Source: Blautia luti
Lineage (GTDB): Bacteria > Bacillota > Clostridia > Lachnospirales > Lachnospiraceae
DNA length: 64,000 nt
Reading direction: 5' to 3'
Assembly (NCBI RefSeq): GCF_013304735.1
Contig: NZ_JAAITI010000015.1
Coordinates: forward strand, 32,196-96,195
Shown one piece after another: positions 19,841 to 28,094 of this stretch. The position numbers were made by a program, and so were the translations under genes. Each line of letters starts with the position of its first letter. The first letter of the stretch is position 1. The notes under the pieces are model-generated. The model did no database searches. It was not told the origin of the DNA and worked only from the letters and a program-made list of their open reading frames with translations.

Positions 19841-20843
19841 GATCGCAAAAACAGCATTGATGACAGGCACAGCGCTCTGTGTGGCGGGAGTCGTTCTTTC
19901 TACAGCAGGATATTTTGCCGGGGGAAAAGATTTCACATATGCTTCAGATCATGTGTATGTATCCGGAGGAAATTCTTCTGCTCATAAAAACCTTGCAGTT
20001 ATGAAAAAAGAACAGATCGATGATTTTACAAAACTGAATGTAGATTTTGAGGATCTTGACCTGGATATCCGGACTTCGGATGATGACCATTATTATATGG
20101 AATATAAACTTGAGAAAAACGGAAAGAAAGATCCCCTGACCTGGGAGGATAAAGACGGAGAACTTACACTTAAGGAGTCCGAAGGAGGAACGGGAGGTTA
20201 TTTTATAACATATGATCTGGGAGTCTTTCGGACACATATAGAGCAGACCCAGAAAGAAGATGCGGTAAATACAGTGATTCTCTATGTGCCGGAGAAAGCG
20301 CAGCTTCTGGAAGCTGAGATTCAGCTTTCGGACGGAGATTTTACTGCCGATCAGCTTTTATGTGAAAAAATGACAGCGCAACTTTCCGATGGAGATCTGA
20401 TGCTGGACAAAGGCGTGTTTGAAAAATTTGAGGCAAAGCTTGGCGACGGAGATCTGGATGTAAAAGAGCTTCAGTGTACGGATAACATGCAGCTGAAATC
20501 CGAAAGCGGAGATGTGAGCATAAAAAGAGCAGATCTTACAGACGGCCAGATTTCTCTTGATGATGGTGAGCTTCAGATGGGCAACAGCAGTTTCAACGGA
20601 GATATGGAAATCACCAGCTCCAACGGAGATGTTTCCATCCAAATGAAAAAGAGCAGCGTGGATAAAACCAACATTTATCTGAAAACCACAGACGGGGATG
20701 TAGATACAGGAGATCTTTCCCGTGGAAAATCCAGCAATGAGGAAGACTTCTCTGTTTATGAGAACCAAGTAGGCACTTCCGCACCGACTTTAAGTGTGAA
20801 ATGTAGCGACGGAGATATTATGTTAACCGAATCTGCAAAGTAG
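19833..20843 (+). CDS. DUF4097 beta-repeat envelope protein
   Basis: 336 residues. One N-terminal hydrophobic segment (about 5-28) acts as signal or anchor, followed by repeated beta strands with the recurring S-D-G-D-x and x-L-x-x-G-D-x pattern (for example QLSDGDFTADQL, KLGDGDLDVKEL, KTTDGDVDTGDL). This is the DUF4097 left-handed-repeat type found in LiaX-like and other envelope-stress proteins. It lies outside the membrane by prediction and is the last gene of the padR operon, followed by a terminator about 75 bases later. The exact role is not known. Confidence 0.88.
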   Translation: MNKIAKTALMTGTALCVAGVVLSTAGYFAGGKDFTYASDHVYVSGGNSSAHKNLAVMKKEQIDDFTKLNVDFEDLDLDIRTSDDDHYYMEYKLEKNGKKDPLTWEDKDGELTLKESEGGTGGYFITYDLGVFRTHIEQTQKEDAVNTVILYVPEKAQLLEAEIQLSDGDFTADQLLCEKMTAQLSDGDLMLDKGVFEKFEAKLGDGDLDVKELQCTDNMQLKSESGDVSIKRADLTDGQISLDDGELQMGNSSFNGDMEITSSNGDVSIQMKKSSVDKTNIYLKTTDGDVDTGDLSRGKSSNEEDFSVYENQVGTSAPTLSVKCSDGDIMLTESAK

Positions 20844-20918
20844 ATAATGCGGATAGCAGATATCTGCCTGAACAGTCATCTGACCCTGAATCCGCCAGAT
20901 AATAAAGAATGATCCAAT

Positions 20919-20977
20919 AAAAGAAATCTTCTGAACAGCAGCAGACAAAAACACTGCCGTTTGGAAGATTCTTTTTG
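20919..20977 (+). terminator. Terminator of the padR operon
   Basis: AAGAAATCTTC pairs with GAAGATTCTT (one bulge) across a loop of about 32 bases, followed by TTTTTG. The loop is large, so strength is uncertain. Confidence 0.65.
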
Positions 20978-21056
20978 TTGTAAACAAAATATGAGGATGG
21001 TAAAATATACATCTGACGTAACGTTATACCGAGCAGGAGAAGGTAAAAAAAATCAA

Positions 21057-23120
21057 ATGATAAAAAAAGATAATACTTCAAAACAGATCAGGATCTACTG
21101 TCTGGTCGTAGGGATCATTTCCTTCTTTATAGTATCCGTCTGCGGACAGCTGCTCAACAGGAATACTGTAAATGAAGAGAAAATGCGAGCTGCTTTTACA
21201 GCGGAAACAACCGTGAACCGGATAAGATCACAGCTTAACCGATATCTTGATGTCTCAGAATTCTTTCAGAATATAATTGAATCCGGACATCAGATGGACA
21301 GCAAAGAATTTCAGGCTCTGTCGCAGATGATCTCCGATGATTCTCAAATTATAAAAGTTATTGAACAGGCACCGGACGGAGTAGTTAAGGATATTTATCC
21401 TCTGAAAGGAAATGAGGCAGCTTTTGGAATTGATATGCTAAATAATCCGGCCCGTAAATATGAAGCGAATCTGGCAATGAAAAGCGGCCAGTATACCATA
21501 GCCGGTCCTTATGAGCTGAATCAGGGAGGCCTTGGCTCACTGTTGTTTGAACCGATTTATATTACAGATAAATCCGGGGAAAAATCCTTCTGGGGATTCT
21601 CAATCCTGGTACTTGACTGGAACCGATTTCTGGAAGAACTGGAACTGGATAAGCTTACCGATGCTTCCTACTGTTATCAGATGTGGAAAAAAGACGGAAA
21701 TTCCGGAAAGAAAACCATCATCGCCCAGGGGGGAGATGCGATTCACAAAGGAGCTGTACAGATCAGCTGTAAGGTCCCAAATGACACCTGGTATTTTGAG
21801 ATTATTCCACATACCGGATGGGTTACCGTGAAACAGCAGGCACTGGTTTTTCTGGTTGCTGTAAGCATAGCGGTTCTGGCCACTGCGATCTGTTATCTGA
21901 TGCTTCACAGAAAACAGAGAGAAAAACTGTATACAGAAGAAATCCGGAAGTCCGCGGAAAAAGCCAGAAAAGCAAATGAGGCAAAGACGAGATTTCTCTT
22001 TAACATGAGTCATGACATCCGGACACCAATGAATGCTATCGTAGGATTTTCCGGACTCCTTGAAAAAAGCATTCATGACGAAAAGAAATCTCTTGATTAT
22101 ATAAAAAAGATCAGGGTTTCCAGCGATATTCTGCTGACGATCATCAATCAGGTTCTGGAAATGGCCCGTATCGAAAGTGGAAAGATCACTCTAAGTTCGG
22201 AAAGTGTAAATATCCGTGAGATGGTGGATGCCATGAACACCGTTTTTGAATCATCCCTTACAAAAAAATCTCTGGAATATCAGTGCAGCCTGAATGTGGT
22301 CCACGATCAGATCCTGTGTGATAAAACAAAGATGGAGGAAATTATTCTGAATGTTGTCAGCAATTCCATCAAGTATACCAATCCTCATGGAAAGATCACA
22401 GTATCCATTGATGAGCTGGATTCTGAGGATGAGAAAAACGCAAACTATAAAGTTGTTGTAGAAGATAACGGGATTGGAATGAGCCAGGATTATCTTCCAC
22501 ATATCTTTGAGGAATTTTCCAGGGAACATACTTCTACGGAAACCAGAGTTGCAGGCACAGGACTTGGACTTCCAATCGTAAAATCTCTGGTTGACCGGAT
22601 GGGTGGAACCATCGAAGTAGAAAGTGAAGAGGGAAAAGGCACCCGCTTTATTATGAAATTTTCTTTTCCTGTCAGTTTAGAAAACCAGGTTCGGGAAAAA
22701 GAGAAACAGAATATTCCGGATATTACAGAGAAGCTTGAAGGAAAACGGATTCTTCTTGCGGAAGATAATGAACTGAACGCGGAAATTGCGGAGACAGTTC
22801 TTGAAGAAACCGGAATAAAAGTGAAACATGTGGAAGATGGCATCCAGTGTATTGAGGAACTGAAAAAGATGCCGGAGAAATATTATGATGTGATCCTGAT
22901 GGATGTCCAGATGCCAAATATGGATGGTTACACGGCAACACAGAGGATCCGGGATTTGGACGATTCGAGAGCTGAGATTCCGATCATTGCCATGACAGCC
23001 AATGCTTATGATGAGGACAGACGGAAGGCACAGGAAGCGGGAATGGATGGTTTTCTGGCGAAGCCACTGGACGTGGATGAGATGATGCGTCTGCTGGCCC
23101 AAATTATAAAAACAGAATAA
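21057..23120 (+). CDS. Hybrid sensor histidine kinase with CHASE-type sensor
   Basis: 687 residues from the ATG that follows AGGAGAAGG; an in-frame ATG at 20961 lies within the upstream terminator and is rejected. TM1 is at about 9-32. The outer sensor of about 225 residues carries GIDMLNNPARKYEANLAMKS and ELNQGGLGSLLFEPIY, which fits a CHASE domain. TM2 is at about 261-283. HisKA has the phosphoacceptor His in NMSHDIRTP (about 319), and the ATPase domain has VEDNGIGM and GTGLGLPIVKSL. The C-terminal receiver domain (about 570-687) has AEDNE and the phosphoacceptor Asp in ILMDVQMP (about 616). No separate response regulator or output domain adjoins it. It stands alone between two terminators. 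Confidence 0.94.
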   Translation: MIKKDNTSKQIRIYCLVVGIISFFIVSVCGQLLNRNTVNEEKMRAAFTAETTVNRIRSQLNRYLDVSEFFQNIIESGHQMDSKEFQALSQMISDDSQIIKVIEQAPDGVVKDIYPLKGNEAAFGIDMLNNPARKYEANLAMKSGQYTIAGPYELNQGGLGSLLFEPIYITDKSGEKSFWGFSILVLDWNRFLEELELDKLTDASYCYQMWKKDGNSGKKTIIAQGGDAIHKGAVQISCKVPNDTWYFEIIPHTGWVTVKQQALVFLVAVSIAVLATAICYLMLHRKQREKLYTEEIRKSAEKARKANEAKTRFLFNMSHDIRTPMNAIVGFSGLLEKSIHDEKKSLDYIKKIRVSSDILLTIINQVLEMARIESGKITLSSESVNIREMVDAMNTVFESSLTKKSLEYQCSLNVVHDQILCDKTKMEEIILNVVSNSIKYTNPHGKITVSIDELDSEDEKNANYKVVVEDNGIGMSQDYLPHIFEEFSREHTSTETRVAGTGLGLPIVKSLVDRMGGTIEVESEEGKGTRFIMKFSFPVSLENQVREKEKQNIPDITEKLEGKRILLAEDNELNAEIAETVLEETGIKVKHVEDGIQCIEELKKMPEKYYDVILMDVQMPNMDGYTATQRIRDLDDSRAEIPIIAMTANAYDEDRRKAQEAGMDGFLAKPLDVDEMMRLLAQIIKTE

Positions 23121-23133
23121 ATGAAACAGCACA

Positions 23134-23174
23134 AAACGCAGGATTTTTCTGGAGAAAAATTCCTGCGTTTTTTT
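23134..23174 (+). terminator. Terminator of the hybrid kinase gene
   Basis: AAACGCAGGA and TCCTGCGTTT form a stem extended by an A/T-rich part (ATTTTTC/GAAAAAT), ending in seven T. Confidence 0.92.
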
Positions 23175-23186
23175 GGCGGAAATGTA

Positions 23187-23214
23187 TTGACAAATCCCTG
23201 TACTATGATATAAT
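23187..23214 (+). promoter_or_regulatory. Promoter of cysK
   Basis: TTGACA (23187-23192) and a perfect TATAAT (23209-23214), 16-base spacing. The roughly 70-base leader to cysK is purine-rich (GGAAATAAGGAAATAGAGATA) and has no hairpin; AGTTACTAGGAAAT at 23241-23254 could hold a regulator half-site for the neighbouring Rrf2 protein, which is a guess. Confidence 0.78.
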
Positions 23215-23291
23215 TCAATCAAATCACAGAAAACATATATAGTTACTAGGAAATAAGGAAATAGAGATAAGGAATTAAGGAGGATATCACC

Positions 23292-24224
23292 ATGGGTAAA
23301 ATTTACGGAAGCGCACTGGAACTGATCGGAAACACACCACTTGTAGAGATCAAGAATGTAGAGAAGTCAGAGGGACTTGAGGCTACCATTCTTGCCAAGC
23401 TTGAGTATTTTAACCCGGCAGGAAGTGTTAAGGACAGAATCGGTAAGGCAATGATCGAGGATGCAGAGCAGAGAGGCGTTCTGAAACCGGGCGCAACCAT
23501 CATCGAACCAACATCCGGTAATACAGGAATCGGACTTGCAGCCATCGCAGCTGCCAAGGGATATAAGACAATCCTTACCATGCCGGAGACCATGAGTGTT
23601 GAGAGAAGAAACATCCTGAAAGCATACGGCGCAGAGGTAGTTCTGACAGACGGAGCCAAGGGAATGAAAGGTGCCATTGCCAAGGCAGAAGAGCTTGCCA
23701 AAGAGATTCCGGGAAGCTTCATCCCCGGACAGTTTGAGAACCCGGCTAACCCGAAGGCACATGCAGCAACAACAGGCCCTGAGATCTGGAATGACACAGA
23801 CGGAAAGGTAGATATCTTTGTAGCTGGTGTCGGCACAGGCGGAACGATCACAGGTACAGGTGAGTACCTGAAGAGCCAGAACCCGAATGTGAAGGTTGTA
23901 GCTGTTGAGCCTGCAACTTCTCCTGTACTTTCTGAGGGAAAAGCAGGCCCGCATAAGATCCAGGGTATCGGCGCAGGTTTTGTTCCGGACACACTTGACA
24001 CCAAGGTTTATGACGAGATCATTCCGGTAGAGAATGAGGATGCATTTGAGACATCCAAACTCCTCACCAAGAAAGAGGGAATCCTTACAGGAATTTCTTC
24101 CGGTGCAGCTCTCTATGCTGCGATCCAGCTTGCAAAACGCCCGGAGAACAAGGGAAAAGTGATCGTAGCACTTCTTCCGGACAGTGGAGACCGTTACTAC
24201 TCCACACCACTGTTTACAAAATAA
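23292..24224 (+). CDS. cysK: Cysteine synthase A
   Basis: PLP-dependent O-acetylserine (thiol)-lyase, 310 residues, last step of cysteine synthesis in the cytoplasm. The PLP lysine is in [11 protein letters not shown] (about 46), the substrate loop is [11 protein letters not shown] (about 72-82), the phosphate-binding loop is [16 protein letters not shown], and the Ser near the C-terminus is in [12 protein letters not shown]. Start after AAGGAGGATATCACC. The Rrf2 regulator downstream, separated by 520 bases, may belong to the same sulfur circuit, as CymR does in Bacillus, but its cysteine triad suggests an Fe-S cofactor. Confidence 0.97.
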   Translation: MGKIYGSALELIGNTPLVEIKNVEKSEGLEATILAKLEYFNPAGSVKDRIGKAMIEDAEQRGVLKPGATIIEPTSGNTGIGLAAIAAAKGYKTILTMPETMSVERRNILKAYGAEVVLTDGAKGMKGAIAKAEELAKEIPGSFIPGQFENPANPKAHAATTGPEIWNDTDGKVDIFVAGVGTGGTITGTGEYLKSQNPNVKVVAVEPATSPVLSEGKAGPHKIQGIGAGFVPDTLDTKVYDEIIPVENEDAFETSKLLTKKEGILTGISSGAALYAAIQLAKRPENKGKVIVALLPDSGDRYYSTPLFTK

Positions 24225-24278
24225 TCGATCCGAAGACCGCTTCTTTTGCCCCGAAGCGTGATCCTGCGGGATTATTTA

Positions 24279-24327
24279 CGGCGCTCCTGAATGCCTGTCC
24301 AAGCAGGCTGCCGGAGCGCCGGTTTTA
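24279..24327 (+). terminator. Terminator of cysK
   Basis: GGCGCTCC pairs with GGAGCGCC, with further pairing of GCCTG with CAGGC in the inner part, ending GGTTTTATT. Confidence 0.85.
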
Positions 24328-24338
24328 TTCTTATTTTT

Positions 24339-24499
24339 ACCGAATCAAGTAAGTCCCCTGCGGGGTTGCGAAAAACAATAAGCATTGGATGGGGACTTGC
24401 TTGTATCAGGAGGAGTGCAGGCTCCTTCTGATAAACTGCGAAGCAGTTATTCGGTTATGAGCAAGTAGCAAAGCGGATTGCGAATATCCGCTTGACTTG
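24339..24499. other. Structured non-coding element: four-way junction plus hairpin
   Basis: Outer stem ACCGAAT (24339-24345) with ATTCGGT (24449-24455) closes three hairpins that abut without any linker. P2 pairs CAAGTAAGTCCCC (24346-24358) with GGGGACTTGCTTG (24391-24403). P3 pairs TATCAGGAGGAG (24404-24415) with CTCCTTCTGATA (24422-24433). P4 pairs AACTGC (24434-24439) with GCAGTT (24443-24448). A fifth hairpin follows: CAAGT and AAGCGGAT (24462-24478) with ATCCGCTT and ACTTG (24486-24499), which overlaps the -35 of the next promoter. No open frame explains it. It may be a small RNA, a cis-acting leader or a repetitive element; strand and function are unknown. Confidence 0.6.
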
Positions 24500-24525
24500 T
24501 ATCAGATAGTTTTTTAGGGTATAAT
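24497..24525 (+). promoter_or_regulatory. Promoter of the Rrf2 regulator gene
   Basis: TTGTAT (24497-24502) and TATAAT (24520-24525) with 17-base spacing. A leader of about 215 bases follows before the gene and contains a 31-codon open frame without a visible ribosome site. Confidence 0.65.
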
Positions 24526-24746
24526 AGAGAAAACGAATAAAACCTATTAACAATATAAAGAATAAAGTCTGCAAAGCAGATTCTGCTTCCTATGAAAGAA
24601 GATACAGGAAGCTGCCTGTGCATCACAGAGAAGGGTGCCGGTCATGGAATACAGAGGAATATTTCCGGCCGAACAGCTGCACAATAACAGAAAGAGCAAA
24701 AGGCTATAAATCAGAAGAATACTGAAATATTGGAGGTAAATATTAC

Positions 24747-25181
24747 ATGAGGATTTCTACAAGAGGAAGATATGCGCTGAGACTGATGTTGGATCTTGCT
24801 ACAAATTATACAGGAAAACCGATCCGCCTGAAGGATGTGGCGAAGCGCCAGGAGATCTCCGATAAATATCTGGAGCAGATCATCTCCATTCTGAACAAAG
24901 CAGGCTTTGTCCGCAGTGTCCGTGGCCCTCAGGGTGGCTATGCACTGCAGCAGACTCCGGATAAATACACCGTCGGAATGATCCTCCGCCTCACAGAAGG
25001 AAGCCTTTCCCCTGTGGAATGTCTGGACGACAACGGAGCCATCTGTGACCGTGAGGAGAACTGCGTCACCCAGATCCTCTGGAAAAAGCTGGACGATGCC
25101 ATCAAAGGTGTGGTAGATCATATAACACTGGAAGACCTGATGAACTGGCAATCCGTGAAGGCGGACGAGTACATCATATAA
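24747..25181 (+). CDS. Rrf2-family regulator with IscR-like cysteine triad
   Basis: Winged-helix transcription factor of 144 residues, beginning MRISTRGRYALRLMLDLA as in IscR/CymR proteins. The recognition region is RQEISDKYLEQIISILNKAGFVRSVRGPQGGY. Cysteines at 92, 100 and 106 (C-x7-C-x5-C) fall where IscR has its three Fe-S ligands, though the first spacing is longer. This supports a redox or iron-sulfur sensor; CymR-like control of cysK is the alternative suggested by the neighbour. Start after TTGGAGGTAAATATTAC. The stop codon is overlapped by a terminator. Confidence 0.9.
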   Translation: MRISTRGRYALRLMLDLATNYTGKPIRLKDVAKRQEISDKYLEQIISILNKAGFVRSVRGPQGGYALQQTPDKYTVGMILRLTEGSLSPVECLDDNGAICDREENCVTQILWKKLDDAIKGVVDHITLEDLMNWQSVKADEYII

Positions 25182-25210
25182 AAAAAGCTGCGCAAGCAGC
25201 TTTTTTTTAT
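25181..25210 (+). terminator. Terminator of the Rrf2 gene
   Basis: AAAAAGCTGC, loop GCAA, GCAGCTTTTT and more T: compact and nearly perfect. Confidence 0.93.
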
Positions 25211-25219
25211 ATCACATTT

Positions 25220-25275
25220 TTTTACTAACATTTTACAAAACCGCGATTTTATATTTTACCTTCCATTTCTATAAT
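25220..25275 (+). promoter_or_regulatory. Pho-box-like promoter of the pst operon
   Basis: TTTACT (25221) and TTTACA (25232) repeat with an 11-base period, and a third TTTACC lies near 25255. A consensus TATAAT (25270-25275) follows, with no good -35. This is the layout of PhoP/PhoB-activated promoters in Firmicutes (TT(A/T)ACA repeats, 11-base phasing). Confidence 0.6.
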
Positions 25276-25336
25276 AACACCTGTATTTAAGCAGTAAGCA
25301 AGTAAAAATGATCATAGAAATGAGGAGAAAAAAATC

Positions 25337-26200
25337 ATGAAAAAAAGAATCGCAGGTATTTTAACAGCAGCACTTATAGGAACTACAGTAATGGGAACCG
25401 TTGTAATGGCAGCACCATCCGGAGCGATCGACGTAATTTCCCGTGAGGACGGATCCGGAACACGTGGAGCATTCGTAGAGCTGTTTGGGATCGAAGAAGA
25501 AAAAGACGGCGAGAAAGTAGATATGACAACACAGGAAGCAAGCATCACAAACAACACAGATGTAATGCTTACCACAGTAGCAGGCGATGAGAACTCTATC
25601 GGATACGTATCTCTGGGTTCCCTCAACGATACAGTAAAAGCAGTAAAGATCGACGGAGCAGAGGCAACAGCAGAGAACGTTGCAGATGATACATACAAGG
25701 TAGCACGTCCGTTCAACATCGTAACAGGCGACAAGCTCAGCGATGCAGCACAGGATTTCATCAACTACATCATGAGCTCTGACGGACAGGACATCATCGA
25801 AAAAGAAGGCTACATCAAAGTAGATGAAAAAGCAGAGGCATACAAAGCCGGAGATGCAAAAGGCAAAGTCGTAGTTATGGGATCTTCTTCCGTAGGACCT
25901 GTAATGGAGAAGCTTGCAGAGGCATATCAGAAAACAAACAAAAACATCACAGTAGAGGTTCAGGTCAGCGACTCCACAACAGGAATCAATAGCGCAACAG
26001 AGGGTGTATGTGATATCGGAATGGCATCCCGTGAGCTGAAGGACGAGGAAACAGAGAAAGGTGTTAAAGCTACAGAGATCGCAAAAGATGGTATCGCAGT
26101 CATCGTAAACAACGACAATGACCTTGAGGAGCTTTCAAGTGACCAGGTAAAATCCATCTTCACAGGTGATATCACAGACTGGGAAGACGTGACCAAATAA
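25337..26200 (+). CDS. pstS: Phosphate-binding protein PstS, circularly permuted
   Basis: Extracellular phosphate receptor of the Pst ABC importer, 287 residues. A signal peptide of about 26 residues ends at VVMAAPS, with no lipobox Cys. The family's two halves are in reverse order. SREDGSGTRGAFVEL, normally after the first domain, is at residues 35-49. The normal N-terminal motif GSSSVGPVMEKLAEAY is at about 181-196, and DGIAVIVNN and IFTGDITDW close the protein. Both phosphate-binding loops (the SGTRG loop and the SSS loop) are intact, so it should still bind phosphate. Operon position before pstC confirms the role. Start after TGAGGAGAAAAAAATC. Confidence 0.92.
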   Translation: MKKRIAGILTAALIGTTVMGTVVMAAPSGAIDVISREDGSGTRGAFVELFGIEEEKDGEKVDMTTQEASITNNTDVMLTTVAGDENSIGYVSLGSLNDTVKAVKIDGAEATAENVADDTYKVARPFNIVTGDKLSDAAQDFINYIMSSDGQDIIEKEGYIKVDEKAEAYKAGDAKGKVVVMGSSSVGPVMEKLAEAYQKTNKNITVEVQVSDSTTGINSATEGVCDIGMASRELKDEETEKGVKATEIAKDGIAVIVNNDNDLEELSSDQVKSIFTGDITDWEDVTK

Positions 26201-26236
26201 ATTCCCGGATAAAAAACGATTGAAGTATCTTACAAA

Positions 26237-26271
26237 GAGCGGCGATCATGACAAGGTCAGGAAAGCCGCTC
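26237..26271 (+). promoter_or_regulatory. Hairpin between pstS and pstC
   Basis: GAGCGGC (26237-26243) pairs with GCCGCTC (26265-26271) with no T-run. It probably protects the pstS end of a processed mRNA, which would keep the binding protein in excess over the permease. Confidence 0.55.
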
Positions 26272-26323
26272 CGTTATATATCAGCACAGTGGATATCCAC
26301 TGGAACAGAGAGAAAGGTGTCTT

Positions 26324-27181
26324 ATGAATCATTTAGGAGAAAAGGCCATGAAGGTCGTTTTTCTCATTGCGGCCTGTGCATCGGTTCTTGCAGTATTTCT
26401 TATTTGTGTGTTCCTTTTTGCAAACGGCCTTCCTGCAATGGGAAAGATCGGTCCCTTAAAATTCCTCTTCGGAACAGAATGGAGACCAACAAACGATAAA
26501 TTCGGAATCCTGCCAATGATCGTGGCAAGTATTTATGTAACTGCAGGAGCAATCCTTATCGGAGTTCCGATCGCACTTTTTACATCCGTATTTATGGCAA
26601 GATATTGCCCGAAAAAAATCTATAAACCACTGAAATCCGGTATTGAGCTTATGGCAGGCGTTCCATCCATCGTATATGGCTATTTTGGTCTGGTTCTCCT
26701 GGTACCGCTGATCCGCCAGCTGTTCGGAGGAACCGGAAGCAGTATGCTGGCAGCATGTATCCTTCTGGGAATCATGATCCTTCCGACGATCATCGGAGTT
26801 ACGGAATCGGCAGTACGAAGCGTTCCGGAAAGCTACTATGAAGGCTCACTTGCGCTTGGCGCAACAAAAGAAAGAAGCATTTTCTTTGTTATGCTTCCGG
26901 CAGCAAAATCCGGAATCCTGGCAGGCGTTGTCCTTGGGATCGGACGTGCCATCGGTGAGACCATGGCCGTGATCATGGTAGCTGGAAACCAGCCACGTAT
27001 GCCGAAGGGACTTCTTCAGGGTGTCCGTACCATGACTGCAAACATCGTAACAGAGATGGGATATGCATCAGGACTTCACAGAGAAGCACTGATCGCAACA
27101 GGAGTTGTACTCTTTGTATTTATCCTGATCATCAACTTAAGTCTTTCACTGCTGAACAGGAGGGCGGAGTATGCAAACTAA
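26324..27181 (+). CDS. pstC: Phosphate ABC transporter permease PstC
   Basis: One of the two membrane subunits of the Pst importer, 285 residues with about six transmembrane helices. The permease loop SYYEGSLALGATKERSIFFVMLPAAKSGI contains the EAA-like motif that docks PstB. AGVPSIVYGYFGL is typical of PstC/PstA. An alternative start at 26348 (MKVVFLI), directly behind TAGGAGAAAAGG, has the stronger ribosome site, so the first eight residues are uncertain. It overlaps pstA by 11 bases. Confidence 0.95.
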   Translation: MNHLGEKAMKVVFLIAACASVLAVFLICVFLFANGLPAMGKIGPLKFLFGTEWRPTNDKFGILPMIVASIYVTAGAILIGVPIALFTSVFMARYCPKKIYKPLKSGIELMAGVPSIVYGYFGLVLLVPLIRQLFGGTGSSMLAACILLGIMILPTIIGVTESAVRSVPESYYEGSLALGATKERSIFFVMLPAAKSGILAGVVLGIGRAIGETMAVIMVAGNQPRMPKGLLQGVRTMTANIVTEMGYASGLHREALIATGVVLFVFILIINLSLSLLNRRAEYAN

Positions 27182-28085
27182 CGTATCAGTAACTGCAGAT
27201 CCTGCGGCAGAAACAATCATGAAAAAAAGAAATACACTTACCATAGGAGACCAGCTGAAGTCTTATGCAAGACATCCTGGTGCAGGAGTCCTGGCATTTC
27301 TCACACTGCTGGGAGCTGTGATCACTTTTGCACTGCTGTTCTTCCTGATCGGCTATGTGCTTGTAAAAGGTATTCCCTATCTGAATGCAAGTCTGTTCAG
27401 CCTTACCTATACCTCAGAGAACGTTTCCCTTCTCCCGTCACTGATCAATACCCTGATCATGACACTGGTATCTCTGGCGATTGCCGCTCCGGTAGGAATC
27501 TTTGCAGCGATCTTCCTTGTGGAATATGCAAAAAAAGGCAGCCGTTTTGTAAAGCTGATCCGTATTACCGCAGAGACACTTTCCGGTATTCCATCCATCG
27601 TATATGGTCTGTTCGGTATGCTGTTCTTTGTAACTGCATTGCACTGGGGCATGTCTCTTCTTTCCGGTGCCCTGACCATGGTGATCATGGTACTTCCCCT
27701 GATCATGCGTACCGCTGAGGAAGCACTGAAATCTGTTCCGGATTCTTACCGTGAGGCAAGCTTCGGACTTGGAGCAGGCAAGCTCCGTACTATTTTTACG
27801 ATTGTACTTCCCTCCGCAGTTCCTGGAATCCTGGCAGGTGTGATCCTGGCCATCGGACGTGTGGTAGGTGAGACTGCAGCACTTCTTTATACCTCCGGTA
27901 CTGTTGCGGCAGTTCCAAACAGCCTGATGGGTTCCGGACGTACCCTGGCACTTCACATGTATGTGCTTTCCAGTGAGGGACTTCATGTAAACCAGGCATC
28001 TGCAACAGCAGTAGTCATTCTGGCATTTGTACTTGTTATCAACGGACTGTCCGGTCTGGTAGCCAGAAAAATTGCGAAAGGATAA
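27171..28085 (+). CDS. pstA: Phosphate ABC transporter permease PstA
   Basis: Second membrane subunit, 304 residues, about six helices. It carries AETLSGIPSIVYGLFGMLFF and the coupling loop SYREASFGLGAGKLRTIFTIVLPSAVPGI. A 35-residue cytoplasmic N-terminus precedes the first helix. Start overlaps the end of pstC behind AGGAGGGCGGAGT. pstB follows after 9 bases. Confidence 0.96.
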   Translation: MQTNVSVTADPAAETIMKKRNTLTIGDQLKSYARHPGAGVLAFLTLLGAVITFALLFFLIGYVLVKGIPYLNASLFSLTYTSENVSLLPSLINTLIMTLVSLAIAAPVGIFAAIFLVEYAKKGSRFVKLIRITAETLSGIPSIVYGLFGMLFFVTALHWGMSLLSGALTMVIMVLPLIMRTAEEALKSVPDSYREASFGLGAGKLRTIFTIVLPSAVPGILAGVILAIGRVVGETAALLYTSGTVAAVPNSLMGSGRTLALHMYVLSSEGLHVNQASATAVVILAFVLVINGLSGLVARKIAKG

Positions 28086-28094
28086 TGATCGATC

